Shown: piece after piece, positions 8,930-18,749 of the stretch | How positions within the stretch are numbered: position 1 is the stretch's first letter | Layout: each line of letters begins with the position of its first letter | Origin: Alistipes finegoldii DSM 17242 | Lineage (GTDB): Bacteria > Bacteroidota > Bacteroidia > Bacteroidales > Rikenellaceae | Length of the DNA stretch: 64,000 bases | Reading direction: 5' to 3' | Assembly: GCF_000265365.1 (NCBI RefSeq) | Contig: NC_018011.1 | Span: 992,001-1,056,000, forward strand | Program-made: the position numbers and the translations under genes | The notes under the pieces: model-generated | The model's input: only the letters and a program-made list of their open reading frames with translations | What the model was told of the DNA's origin: nothing | The model's database searches: none

Positions 8930-10794
8930 TGTTTGGAATGTCGATCCGAAAATTCATCATTCTTTCCGCGCTGATCGTTTCCGGATGCGAAATGCATCCG
9001 GAAACGATTGCCATCGACTTCGATTCCGGAACGGAGGACTATACGCCTCTTGTACGCAAGATCCTTGCGGAGCATCCAGCCGGTGAGGTCACAATCCGAT
9101 TCGGAGCGGGGACGTTCGACTTCTATCCCGAACAGGCGGCCGGCAGCTATCTCTGCGTTTCGAACAACGACAACGGCTATAAACGCTGCGCTTTTCTGCT
9201 CGAGGAGATGCGACGTGTACGGATCGAAGGGGCTGGAGAAAAAACCCAGTTGAGATTTCACGGCGCAATCGTTCCGTTCCGCGTCGCTCGATGCGAACAG
9301 ATCGTTTTCGAGGCTTTCACGATCGATTGCGACGCATCGTTCATCTTCGAAGGCCTCGTCGTTGGTAACGATCCTCGTACGCACAGCATCACGCTCCGTC
9401 CGCTCGATCCGGAACGTTTCGAGATCCGGAGCGGGGAACCCTGGTTTACGGGCTACGACTGGGCGAGTCCGTTCGGTGAAAATATTTTGTTCGATCCCGG
9501 AACCCGTTCGCCCTACTATCAGGCCGAACAGTACGAACACGATCAAAAAAAAACGCTGCAGGCCGAATGGATCGGCGATTCGCTTGTCCGTCTGAGCGGC
9601 TACTCGTCTCGGGAGCTGCCTCCTGTGGGAAGCGTCTATACGGATAAAGGCCCCCATTCGACTAACCGCCGCTATCCGGGATTCTCGTTTTACAAGTCGG
9701 CCGGTGTTGAAGTCCGGAACGTCACGCTTCACGATTCGGGCGGCATGGCGCTGATCGCCGAGAACTGTCGCGACGTCGTCTGCTCGCAATACCGGGTTGA
9801 AGTCCCGCCTCAAAGCGGCCGGATGGTCTCTGCATCGGCCGATGCCACTCATTTCGTCGGATGTTCGGGAAAAATAGTGCTCCGGGCCTGCCGGTTCGAA
9901 AGCATGCTCGACGATGCCACGAACATTCACGGTGTTTACATGACGGTTGTGGATCGGTTTTCCGGGAACCGGTTTGGGGCCAGTTTTGGGCACTTTCAGC
10001 AGGAGGGTTTCGATTTTGCCGAACAAGGTGATTCGCTCGTCTTCATCGATCGTGCCGATCTGGGGGTACTCGGCTGCGGACGAGTCGAGGAGGTGAACCA
10101 CGTGAATGAAAACTATTACATCATTCGAACCGGATTCGACCTGAGTGCAATTCCGGACTCGGTGCACATTGCCGTCGGGAACCGCGCGGCCGATGCCGAT
10201 GTCGAAATATCGGAATGCACGGTTCGTTATAATCGCGCCCGGAGTTTTCTGCTTTCGACTCCGGGCGACGTATGCGTCGAAAACAGTGATCTTTCTTCAA
10301 TGATGGCCGGAATACGCATTTGCGGTGACGCCAACTACTGGTTCGAATCGGGACGTACGCGCAACGTCGTGATCCGTAACAACCGATTCGGCACGATGGC
10401 TACCGGCGGCCGGTCTCCCCAGGCCGTTCTGCAGATCGACCCCGTTATTTCGCATGATGCCCGGAGCGGGGGGACTCCGTATCACGGATGTATCCGTTTC
10501 GAAGGAAACCTCGTGGAGTCGTTCGACAACCAGTTGATTTATGCTCTCTCGGTCGATTCGCTCGTCATCAGCAGGAACCGGTTCGTCGATTCCCGCCGGT
10601 TTGAGCCCCGGTTCGCCGGTCTCTCGGTCATCGATGCCCAGCACTGCCGCAGCGTCACAGTCCGGAACAATGACTTCTCCGGGTGGAAGGAAAATTCGAC
10701 AATCAGTCTGGTCGACTGTTCCGAGCATTGTTTGGAGGGTGAAGAGATGCCTCGAATGGTTGAGAATCCTAATCCGTACTTCTATGAAAATTAG
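8929..10794 (+). CDS. GH110-like alpha-1,3-galactosidase, first paralogue
   Basis: Right-handed parallel beta-helix protein of about 621 residues with a lipoprotein signal (lipobox VSGC). Start taken at the ATG overlapping the preceding stop. The core segment SADATHF...DDATNIHGVYM (about residues 300-335) is the signature I associate with GH110 exo-alpha-1,3-galactosidases; the paired Asp lies where catalytic acids of that family have been placed. A second family segment, GDANYWFESG, follows near 470. Overlaps the next gene by 11 bp. Together with two paralogues in the same operon it points to removal of terminal alpha-galactose, for example from blood-group-B-type or linear alpha-Gal glycans (inference). 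Confidence 0.7.
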   Translation: MFGMSIRKFIILSALIVSGCEMHPETIAIDFDSGTEDYTPLVRKILAEHPAGEVTIRFGAGTFDFYPEQAAGSYLCVSNNDNGYKRCAFLLEEMRRVRIEGAGEKTQLRFHGAIVPFRVARCEQIVFEAFTIDCDASFIFEGLVVGNDPRTHSITLRPLDPERFEIRSGEPWFTGYDWASPFGENILFDPGTRSPYYQAEQYEHDQKKTLQAEWIGDSLVRLSGYSSRELPPVGSVYTDKGPHSTNRRYPGFSFYKSAGVEVRNVTLHDSGGMALIAENCRDVVCSQYRVEVPPQSGRMVSASADATHFVGCSGKIVLRACRFESMLDDATNIHGVYMTVVDRFSGNRFGASFGHFQQEGFDFAEQGDSLVFIDRADLGVLGCGRVEEVNHVNENYYIIRTGFDLSAIPDSVHIAVGNRAADADVEISECTVRYNRARSFLLSTPGDVCVENSDLSSMMAGIRICGDANYWFESGRTRNVVIRNNRFGTMATGGRSPQAVLQIDPVISHDARSGGTPYHGCIRFEGNLVESFDNQLIYALSVDSLVISRNRFVDSRRFEPRFAGLSVIDAQHCRSVTVRNNDFSGWKENSTISLVDCSEHCLEGEEMPRMVENPNPYFYEN

Positions 10795-12607
10795 TCGATA
10801 CATCCTCCCGATTCTCGCGACCGCATGGATCGGAAGCGTTTCATCCCGGCCGTTCGGAGATACGCTTCGGATGCGAGATTTCGGTGCGTTGCCCGATTCG
10901 GGAGAGGATGCTTCCGAAGCCTTGCGAAAAGCCGTCGCTACCATCGGAAAGCGGGAAATCCCCACCGTATTGTGTTTCGAGTCGGGGCGGTACGATTTCC
11001 ATGCCCCTGAGGGGCAGGACGACCGGGTGAACATCGTGGCAAGACTCCGCGGCATTCGGGATTTAATAATCGACGGCGGTGGCGCTGAATTCATCGCACA
11101 CGGGCGTTTGATGCTTTTCTTGGCTGAGGAGTGCGAAAGACTGACGATTCGCAATTTCTCGCTCGACTGGGAACGCCCCTATATCACACAGGCTTCGATC
11201 GTTGCTCTTGGGGACGGCCATGTTGACCTGGCTATCGATCGGAAACGTTATCCCTACCACATCGAAAAGGGGCGGATCCGCTTTACGGATGAGACTTGGG
11301 AGCGTGAAATCGATCCCGAAAGTTATTCTACGGCTTACGATCCGCAAAGCGGTGCGGTGCTTTACGGTACCCGGGACTGTCCTCTCTCGGACCGCAATGC
11401 AGTCTTCCGCGGCGAAGCCCGTGAAATCGCTCCGGACACGGTCCGCTTCTTCGGGACGGTCGACCGTCCCCTGCCGATCGGTACGGAACTCGCTCTTTAC
11501 CATGGGCGGTATTTGTCCAACGCTATGACGGTGGTGAACTGCAGGAATGTCTGCTTCGAAAAAATCGACCTGCGCCATTCTCCCGGAATGGGCGTTTACG
11601 GACTCCGCAGCGAGAACATCCTGCTCAAGGCGGTTTGTACGGTCGTCAATCGTTCCGAAAAGCGTCGGTTCAGCTGTGCTGCCGATGCGTTCCACTTTAC
11701 CAACTGCCGCGGATTGATCGAACTTGACGGCTGCAACTGCAACGGACAGGGTGACGATGCCTTGAACATACACGGCATCTATGCCCGGATAGTCGCTGTT
11801 TCGAAAGACCGGAAACAGATTGAGTTGTTCGGAGTCCGGTTCCCGGCAGAACGGGTGTTCAAAGCCGATGATGAGATCTGGCCGATTGTACGAACGACCG
11901 GATCTCGGGGGGCCCGGAACCGCATTGAACGCATTGTCAGGAAAAGCAGCAAGCGGCTTGTTGTCGCCTTGCGTGAGCCGCTCGATAAAACATTCAGGGA
12001 AGACGATTTTATCGAAAACGCCTCGTGGTATGCCAACGTATCGATTCACGATTGCTACTTCGGGCGAGCCAACCGCGCCCGCGGCATCTTGCTCACCACT
12101 CCCGGAAAGGTTGTCGTACATAACAACCGCTTCATGACGGCCGGAACGGCAATTCTCATCGAAGGAGATACCGACTACTGGTTCGAATCGGGCGCCGTGT
12201 GCGACATGGATATCCATGACAACCTTTTCGAGAACTGCGGCACTTCGGCTTCGAACAACGGCGGATCCGGCTGGGGCGAAGCCCTCATCAGCATCACTCC
12301 CTCTTTCCGTCCGGCAGACGAAAGCAGCCCGGTCTATCATCGCAATATCCGGATCCGCAACAACCGCATTCTCACTTATGACCGTCCGCTGCTCCACGCC
12401 CGATCGGTTGAGGGACTGCAGTTCGTGGCAAACTGTGTCGAACAAACATACGATTTCCCCGCCACAGCCGCACAACGCCAATCATTCTGCCTTGAGGGGT
12501 GTCGAAATGTGCGCATCGCCGAGAACCGGTTTATCGGCTACGGCAAACCCGATTTCGAACTGATCCATATGAACCCAAATAATATCTGTCATGAAAAAGC
12601 GAAATAA
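10784..12607 (+). CDS. GH110-like beta-helix glycosidase, second paralogue
   Basis: About 607 residues. The ATG at 10784 was chosen because it opens a typical signal peptide (MKISRYILPILATAW) and overlaps the upstream stop by 11 bp; the open frame extends further back only as a shadow of the previous gene. It shares the GH110-type core (CAADAFHFTNCRG, then QGDDALNIHGIYA) and GDTDYWFESGAV near residue 465. Unlike its two paralogues it has no lipobox and is likely periplasmic. The ADAFHF in place of ADATHF and DDALN in place of DDATN/DDASN suggest a different linkage or substrate. Confidence 0.68.
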   Translation: MKISRYILPILATAWIGSVSSRPFGDTLRMRDFGALPDSGEDASEALRKAVATIGKREIPTVLCFESGRYDFHAPEGQDDRVNIVARLRGIRDLIIDGGGAEFIAHGRLMLFLAEECERLTIRNFSLDWERPYITQASIVALGDGHVDLAIDRKRYPYHIEKGRIRFTDETWEREIDPESYSTAYDPQSGAVLYGTRDCPLSDRNAVFRGEAREIAPDTVRFFGTVDRPLPIGTELALYHGRYLSNAMTVVNCRNVCFEKIDLRHSPGMGVYGLRSENILLKAVCTVVNRSEKRRFSCAADAFHFTNCRGLIELDGCNCNGQGDDALNIHGIYARIVAVSKDRKQIELFGVRFPAERVFKADDEIWPIVRTTGSRGARNRIERIVRKSSKRLVVALREPLDKTFREDDFIENASWYANVSIHDCYFGRANRARGILLTTPGKVVVHNNRFMTAGTAILIEGDTDYWFESGAVCDMDIHDNLFENCGTSASNNGGSGWGEALISITPSFRPADESSPVYHRNIRIRNNRILTYDRPLLHARSVEGLQFVANCVEQTYDFPATAAQRQSFCLEGCRNVRIAENRFIGYGKPDFELIHMNPNNICHEKAK

Positions 12608-13556
12608 GAAAATCATTGCTGCACTGAGCGCAATCTTCGGGCTGCTTGTCATCGGGGCATTGTGCTGGAGTTTCGTACTCTGTTACAGGACACTCCATCC
12701 GCCCCGCCTGACCGATCTCAGCTGGCTCACCCGGCAATATCCTCATACCACAGAATGGCTCGACAGCATCCGCAGCAACGGATTGCTGCATGATATCGTA
12801 CGGTTGAATGCCGACGGAGAGCGACTCCATGCCCGGTGGCTATGGGCTCCGGAGCCTACCGAAAAGACCGCCGTGCTCTTTCATGGCTATCAGGGTTCGG
12901 CGGAAACCATGCTCATGATCGGCTATCTCTTCAACCATGATTTCGGATTCAATGTTCTGATTCCCGATCTGCGCGGTCATGGGCAAAGCGAACCTTCGGC
13001 CATCAGCATGGGGTGGACTGAACGAACGGAAGTGGTGGACTGGATCCGAACGGCAGATTCGCTTTTCGGCGGCAATACGCAGATCGTCCTGTACGGCGTT
13101 TCGATGGGTGCCGCCACTACGATGATCGCCGCTGCCGAAGAGTCGCTGCCCGCATGTGTCCGCTGTGCCGTGGAGGATTGTGGCTACACTTCAACCCGGG
13201 ATATCTTTGCCGATTCTTGGGAGAAGCAGTGCCGACTGCCGCTCTTTCCGCTCTTCCATCTATCGGACCTTTGGTGCCGGATCCTCTACGGATGGAGTTT
13301 CGCAAAGGCTTCTCCGCTCGATGCCGTGCACCGATGCAGGTTGCCTATGTTGTTCATTCACGGCGACAAGGACTCGGTCGTCCCTGTGGAAATGGTTCAC
13401 CGGCTGTACGAAGCGAAAATCGGAGACAAGGAACTCTGGATACTTTCCGGCGTCGATCATGGTGCCGCCTATCTCCACGATCCGCAGATATATGCGCAGC
13501 GCGTCCGCACATTCGTGGAGCACTGGTTCGAATGCCCCGCCATCCTTGAACAATGA
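12591..13556 (+). CDS. Membrane-anchored alpha/beta hydrolase
   Basis: 321 residues. One N-terminal transmembrane segment (about 8-30), then an alpha/beta-hydrolase fold: oxyanion region LFHGYQGS, strand-turn IPDLRGHGQS, nucleophile elbow GVSMGAA (Ser about 172), acid in FIHGDKDSVVP and catalytic His in GVDHGAAY. Related to the serine aminopeptidase/BAAT-like hydrolases often found in PULs. Overlaps the preceding gene by 17 bp and abuts the following one. Plausible role: esterase removing acyl groups (for example O-acetyl) from the glycan so the glycosidases can act; substrate unproven. Confidence 0.85.
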   Translation: MKKRNKKIIAALSAIFGLLVIGALCWSFVLCYRTLHPPRLTDLSWLTRQYPHTTEWLDSIRSNGLLHDIVRLNADGERLHARWLWAPEPTEKTAVLFHGYQGSAETMLMIGYLFNHDFGFNVLIPDLRGHGQSEPSAISMGWTERTEVVDWIRTADSLFGGNTQIVLYGVSMGAATTMIAAAEESLPACVRCAVEDCGYTSTRDIFADSWEKQCRLPLFPLFHLSDLWCRILYGWSFAKASPLDAVHRCRLPMLFIHGDKDSVVPVEMVHRLYEAKIGDKELWILSGVDHGAAYLHDPQIYAQRVRTFVEHWFECPAILEQ

Positions 13557-13557
13557 A

Positions 13558-15612
13558 ATGACAATGAAAAAACTGCTGTTCCTTCTTTTTTGCACCGGGC
13601 TCGGACTTCCTGTTGCAGGACAACGCTGGCAGATTGATCCGGACGGAGGCATCGTCTGGAGACCCGGAAACGATACGCCCCACAGGGATCATCTCGAAAT
13701 GACCGGCGAGCAGATCTCGACGGTTCTCCGCTGGGTTGTGGATGACCGAGGAGCCTTTCGCGTCGAACGTTCGCTGATCTTCCCGCTGTTACGTGTCCGT
13801 CCCAATGATACGCATGCCAGTCTGATGTGCCGCGTGGCCACGGATATTCCCTCGCTGTTGGCCGTGAATACCTCCGCCTCGGGTTTCAATGCTTCGGCCC
13901 TGCAGTTCGAACGGGTCGAAAAGATCGTCATAGACGGTACGGTCCGGGTCTTTAGTCAATGGAGTTTTAATGCCGTGGGGGCCGGATACGAGGAGGTGGA
14001 GCATCCGGCTCCGGTCTTGGCCATGGAGCGCACGATCTTTCCTTCGCCGACACAACCCGCCCTCTGTGAACGGTATCTTATCCGCAATATCGGTTCGCAA
14101 ACGCTGGAGATTTCCATCCCAGAGTTTTCGCAAATCGTGACGACCCCTTCGGAACGAGGCATTACGGGCGGCTACGTCATTCGGGCCGAATTGCTCGATG
14201 CCGGAATCCGCATACTGCAGCCCGGAGATTCGACCGTGGTGGATGCCCTCTTCCGGGCTTGTCGAGTCGGAGAGACACTTCCGCCCGCAGATGTCGGAGC
14301 CGAACTCCGCTCTCGTAGGGAGTTCGTTTCTGCAATCTCGGACAAACTGGTCCTGGAGACCCCGGATCCGGTAGTCGACACGGAATTCCGCTTTGCCAAG
14401 ATCCGGGCTGCCGAAAGCATTATCAAGACCCGCGGCGGCTACATGCATGCTCCGGGCGGCGAATGTTACTACGCGGCTATTTGGGCCAACGATCAGGCCG
14501 AATACGTCAACCCTTTTTTCCCAATGCTCGGATACGACATCGGGAATCGATCGGCACTCAACGCATTCCGCCACTTCGCCCGTTTCATGAATGCTGAATA
14601 CCGGCCTATTCCTAGTTCGATCATCGCCGAGGGCGACGACATCTGGAACGGGGCCGGCGATCGAGGCGATGCCGCGATGATCGCATACGGCGCTGCGCGC
14701 TACGCCTTGGCCCGCGGGGAACGGAACGAAGCCGAAGAGCTGTGGCCTTTGGTGGAATGGTGTCTCGAATACTGCCGGCGCAAACTCACTCCCGAAGGGG
14801 TCGTCGCTTCCGATACCGATGAATTGGAGGGCCGATTCCCTGCCGGCAAGGCCAATCTCTGTACATCGACACTCTATTATGATGCCTTGCGGTCGGCCGT
14901 CTATCTCGGACAGGAGCTCGGATGTCCGCGTAAAACGCTGCGAGTTTACAAACGGCAGACTTCGGAGCTCGCTGAGGCGATTGAATGCCATTTCGGCGCC
15001 ACGGTTGCCGGATACGAAACTTACCGCTATTTCGATGGCTGTACGAAACTCCGCTCGTGGATATGCATGCCGTTGATCGCCGGGTTGCAAAACCGCAGCG
15101 AAGGGACTGTTCGGGCGCTGCTCGGAAAAGAGCTGATGACCGAAAACGGCCTCCTCACCGAACAGGGCAGTTCGACCTTCTGGGACCGTTCGACCCTTTA
15201 TGCTCTGCGGGGAATCTACATCGCCGGGCAGGCCGACCGTGCAACGGAATTCCTCAGTCATTATGCCCGGCGCAGACTCCTGGGCGATCATGTTCCCTAT
15301 CCGATCGAAGCATGGCCCGAGGGCTCTCAACGCCACTTGGCCGCCGAAAGCGGGCTTTTCTGCCGCGTTATCACCGAGGGATTGTTCGGGATTCGCCCCA
15401 CCGGGTTCAGGAGCTTCGATCTTACCCCTTCAATGCCTTCCGGATGGAATCGCATGGCGTTGCGGCACATTCGGGCCTTTGAAAACAACTTCGACCTTGT
15501 CATCGAGAAACAGCCGGACGGGTTTCTGCGAGTCACGCTTGCGATTTCGGGATGCAATCCCCGAGCTTTCCGGCTTCGACAGGGAGCGTCCCTGCGTATC
15601 AAACTTCCATAA
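13558..15612 (+). CDS. Six-hairpin (alpha/alpha)6 glycosidase-like protein
   Basis: About 684 residues, start at the ATG two bases after the previous stop (a second ATG at 13564 is equally possible). Signal peptide KKLLFLLFCTGLGLPVAGQ. N-terminal beta-sandwich (about 20-250), then an alpha-helical toroid with AIWANDQAEYVNPF, AEGDDIWNGAGDRGD, ASDTDELEGR and GSSTFWDRSTLYALRG, typical of six-hairpin glycosidases such as GH78/GH127/GH95 relatives. Acidic residues in DDIWNGAGDRGD are the likely catalytic region. I cannot name the CAZy family. Lies between two GH110-like genes, so probably trims the same glycan. Confidence 0.75.
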   Translation: MTMKKLLFLLFCTGLGLPVAGQRWQIDPDGGIVWRPGNDTPHRDHLEMTGEQISTVLRWVVDDRGAFRVERSLIFPLLRVRPNDTHASLMCRVATDIPSLLAVNTSASGFNASALQFERVEKIVIDGTVRVFSQWSFNAVGAGYEEVEHPAPVLAMERTIFPSPTQPALCERYLIRNIGSQTLEISIPEFSQIVTTPSERGITGGYVIRAELLDAGIRILQPGDSTVVDALFRACRVGETLPPADVGAELRSRREFVSAISDKLVLETPDPVVDTEFRFAKIRAAESIIKTRGGYMHAPGGECYYAAIWANDQAEYVNPFFPMLGYDIGNRSALNAFRHFARFMNAEYRPIPSSIIAEGDDIWNGAGDRGDAAMIAYGAARYALARGERNEAEELWPLVEWCLEYCRRKLTPEGVVASDTDELEGRFPAGKANLCTSTLYYDALRSAVYLGQELGCPRKTLRVYKRQTSELAEAIECHFGATVAGYETYRYFDGCTKLRSWICMPLIAGLQNRSEGTVRALLGKELMTENGLLTEQGSSTFWDRSTLYALRGIYIAGQADRATEFLSHYARRRLLGDHVPYPIEAWPEGSQRHLAAESGLFCRVITEGLFGIRPTGFRSFDLTPSMPSGWNRMALRHIRAFENNFDLVIEKQPDGFLRVTLAISGCNPRAFRLRQGASLRIKLP

Positions 15613-15626
15613 TTTACAATATCCTG

Positions 15627-17378
15627 ATGAAAAAACTGCTTCACACCCTGTTGCTGTTTGCTGTCGGGCTCTTTGCAGCCTGTCAGGCCCCGACATCCGG
15701 TGGCGATGTCTACTTGAATGATTTCCTTGACGACCTGACTGCACAAACCGACGCAGGACCGGCCATTCGGGCCGCCTTGTCCCATTGTGCCCGGATCCGG
15801 GCCGCACGGCTTATTCTTCCGGGTGGAGAACTCCGGATACGACCCGATCTGGCGGTCGAAAAGTACCAGTTCATCAGCAACAACGACGAAGGTTTGAAAC
15901 GGATTGCCTTTGATTTGGTCGGCCTGCAAGATTTCACCATTGAAGGTGCTGACACGAAACTCCTTTTCACAGGTTTCGTTTCACCGTTCAACCTCGAACG
16001 TTGCCGCAACATCACGATCCGCAATCTTTCGATCGACTTTACCCGCACGTTTCACTCCGAAGGTACCGTACGGGCGGCCGGAAACGGATGGCTCGATTTG
16101 GAGTTCCCGGACAAATACCGATGCGATCTGACGGACGGATGCTTGCGTTTCCTCGATGACGAAGGTCGTGTCTACCCCTATTCCAGTTTGTTGGAGTTCG
16201 ATACCCAACGATGCGAACCGGCTTTCCACGTCGACGACTACTGGCTCCCGGCCCATACCATTCCTGCTGAACGGCGTCCTAACGGATGGATTCGGATTTT
16301 CCGCAGTGATTTGAAGGCCGCGATCGGGAATACGATGGTCTTCGGGGCCGCCCGACGGCTCAATCCCGGGATCACCGTTTCCGATTCGCAGGGTATTGCA
16401 ATCCTCGACGTGAAGCTCCATCACTGCGGAGGGATGGGGGTCATCGCACAACGCAGCCGCGACATCGGAATTGAACGGATGGAAGTTGTTCCGGCTCCCG
16501 GCAAAAAACGCATGATCAGCATCACGGCCGACGCCACGCATTTCTCCAATTGCGGGGGACAGATCCGTCTAATCGACTGTACGTTCGAAAATCAGAAGGA
16601 TGATGCCTCCAATATTCATGGACTATATATGCCCGTCGATACGATTTTCGATCGGGAGCGGATTTGGGTTCGCTGGGGACACAGCGGGCAATACGGCACA
16701 GATTTCCTCGTCCCGGGGATGGCGGTGGAAATTGTCGACAACCACACGCTTGAAGCCTATGCCCGGCGGATTGTTGCTAAGGTCGAACGGTTCAACAAGG
16801 AGTATTCTGCGGTAACCTTCACTGAACCCTTACCCGAGAACATTCGTCCCGGCCATCTGATTGCAGCCGACGAACCCGGTCCCGATGTTCACATCAGCGG
16901 TTGCCGGATGTCGGGAAACCGCGCCCGCGGTTTGCTGATTGGTTCCCGCGGACGGGTTATCATCGAAAACAACTATTTCCATATCGCCGGAGCCTCGATC
17001 CTCTTTGAGGGCGACGGTAACTTCTGGTTCGAACAATCCGGTGTCCGTGACGTAACAATTCGCAACAACATCTTCGCAAACGGCAATTATGGAAGCCGGG
17101 GATGGGGAAGTGCCTGCATTGCTGTCGGCAGCGGAATTTCCCAGCGGCAGACAAGTCGTTATCACCGCAATATTCAGGTCGATGGAAATCTGTTCCGAGT
17201 ATTCGATCCCCGCATTGTTAATCTGTATTGCGTAGACGGATTCCAATTCTCTGCGAGCAATCGCATCGTGCGAACGTCAGACTATCCTGCGACATTCGAT
17301 CCGAAGCTCCATTTCGTATTCGACCAATGCGATCACATCGAGATTCCACGACAGATTGAAATGGCTGAACAGCGTTGA
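15627..17378 (+). CDS. GH110-like alpha-1,3-galactosidase, third paralogue
   Basis: About 583 residues. ATG at 15627 gives a lipoprotein signal with lipobox FAAC. The same parallel beta-helix architecture as the first paralogue: TADATHFSNCGG, QKDDASNIHGLYMP (about residue 330), and GDGNFWFEQSGV near 455. Closest in plan to the gene at 8929 and, like it, lipid-anchored. Last gene of the operon; an intrinsic terminator follows. Confidence 0.7.
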   Translation: MKKLLHTLLLFAVGLFAACQAPTSGGDVYLNDFLDDLTAQTDAGPAIRAALSHCARIRAARLILPGGELRIRPDLAVEKYQFISNNDEGLKRIAFDLVGLQDFTIEGADTKLLFTGFVSPFNLERCRNITIRNLSIDFTRTFHSEGTVRAAGNGWLDLEFPDKYRCDLTDGCLRFLDDEGRVYPYSSLLEFDTQRCEPAFHVDDYWLPAHTIPAERRPNGWIRIFRSDLKAAIGNTMVFGAARRLNPGITVSDSQGIAILDVKLHHCGGMGVIAQRSRDIGIERMEVVPAPGKKRMISITADATHFSNCGGQIRLIDCTFENQKDDASNIHGLYMPVDTIFDRERIWVRWGHSGQYGTDFLVPGMAVEIVDNHTLEAYARRIVAKVERFNKEYSAVTFTEPLPENIRPGHLIAADEPGPDVHISGCRMSGNRARGLLIGSRGRVIIENNYFHIAGASILFEGDGNFWFEQSGVRDVTIRNNIFANGNYGSRGWGSACIAVGSGISQRQTSRYHRNIQVDGNLFRVFDPRIVNLYCVDGFQFSASNRIVRTSDYPATFDPKLHFVFDQCDHIEIPRQIEMAEQR

Positions 17379-17409
17379 AAGAGTCCTTCTAAAAAATCGA
17401 TATCAGATG

Positions 17410-17445
17410 GGAGTTGCAACAATAAAAGTTTGCAACTCCTATTTT
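17410..17445 (+). terminator. Intrinsic terminator of the PUL operon
   Basis: Perfect 10-bp stem GGAGTTGCAA (17410-17419) / TTGCAACTCC (17430-17439), 10-nt loop, followed by TATTTTC. It lies 31 bp after the last PUL stop codon. Confidence 0.8.
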
Positions 17446-18059
17446 CCCATACTTTGGAATAAAAGTCCGCAAGACACAGCTAAAGAAGTTGGATACATTA
17501 TTCTCATGTAGGATTTCATTCCGTCGTGAATAATATAACATAGGCCGTAGCAAAAACAGAGGAGGATACTCATCATATTTCCATGGAGCACTATAAAATC
17601 TGAGCGTAGCAGGTTGAAGATAAACTGGTGGTTACATCTTCATTCAACTTTTTTAGGGGGGCTGGCATTTATGTCGAATGCGCACTCTCTAAATTGCCTC
17701 ATTATCTGGATTTTATTCCATATTGTCACATATCCCAATAACTCCGGCTTAGCACCTGACTGAAATGAAACAATAGAAAAATATTGGGTCATCAACCGGA
17801 GTGAATATTATAGACAGCAAGTTTTTCAGGCTGTAGAAAATGATAAGGCGCAATTTGCCTCCGATAATGATACAGCCATTATTCAATATATTGAGTAAAT
17901 CGGCTAATTGATGTCCAAGTTAATTTCCTGCTTGTGTTACCAATAATACGACGCAGATCTTCCAATTTTATAGCCTCGAAAATATCTTCCGATGTAAAAG
18001 TATTTCCATTCCAGACTTTTTATTTCAAACGTTATATCAACTATATTTAGCCGCTGCTC
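17446..18059. other. AT-rich gene desert
   Basis: No convincing open frame on either strand. Composition is clearly more AT-rich than the PUL on the left. The right part leads into an rteC-like pseudogene, so this is probably further decayed mobile-element DNA, but I see no recognisable protein remnant here. Confidence 0.5.
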
Positions 18060-18485
18060 CGATCTGAAAAAATACACTTCATACGTTGGCAAAAGTAAGA
18101 CGACGTCTGATGAATATCCGAGATGAATCAGTAAAGTGATTCCAGGAATGAAATCGCTACTATGGACTGTCATTGCATTGAGGGAATTCGAGATGAAAAT
18201 GGTCTGGTTGAAAGTAAACCATCCTGTAGTCATGGACTGCGGAAGAAAATCGCAATTCCGAAATCTCCGATTTATTGGGCAAAGCAATTTACACCTACAG
18301 ATCTTATGGGAGATAGCAGTTCCGATGCAGGAACTCGGTGCCGGACGATGTCTTGACGGTTCGCAGACTTCTTTGGATCTGTTTGTAGAAGGGTTCACAT
18401 GGATGATCAACATCTAGATAAATGATTCCGATAAGTATAAGCATGTCGTACTGAACCGCAAACACGCTATTGTTTTTAGCAAATT
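18060..18485 (+). pseudogene. rteC-like pseudogene (several frameshifts)
   Basis: Fragments of an RteC-family protein appear in order but in alternating frames: EKIHFIRWQK (frame 3, about 18066), REFEMKMVWLKVNHPVVMD (frame 1, about 18181), KKIAIPKSPIYWAKQFTPTDLMG (frame 3, about 18243), MQELGAGRCLDGSQTSLD and EGFTWMINI (frame 1), then after a TAG the C-terminal NRKHAIVFSKF. They align with the intact RteC protein at 53029-53673 (FEMRMVHLRIEHPAVMD, PFTPTDLMELI, GVGRRIDGT, FSWMLNV, NRKLRLTRF). At least three frameshifts and one stop, so it is dead. Likely the last trace of an older integrated element. Confidence 0.8.
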
Positions 18486-18602
18486 TGCTCGATCGGAAAA
18501 TTTTTCGTAGCTTGCAGTAGGTTATTTGAAATGCGGCATTTAGACGCAATAAGCTGAAAATAAATCGTTACCTTCGCGTTACCTATTTTCCTATATAAAA
18601 GT

Positions 18603-18639
18603 TGTAACGACCCGATAAATCGAATCGTTACAGTTTTTT
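18603..18639 (+). terminator. Terminator-like hairpin after rteC pseudogene
   Basis: 8-bp perfect stem TGTAACGA (18603-18610) / TCGTTACA (18625-18632) followed by GTTTTTT. Confidence 0.5.
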
Positions 18640-18749
18640 AATCCCGTTCCAAGCGGGCCCCGGCCATTATATGCGAGAAATGCCAGATCCTGCAACCCGG
18701 CCCTATGACCGCCCCGTCGTCTACGAACGAAGAGGGGTGGATGAACGTT

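Noticed and set aside
17937..18413. 158-residue - strand frame in the desert
   Set aside because: It is the complement of the rteC-like remnant and has no protein-like pattern of its own.
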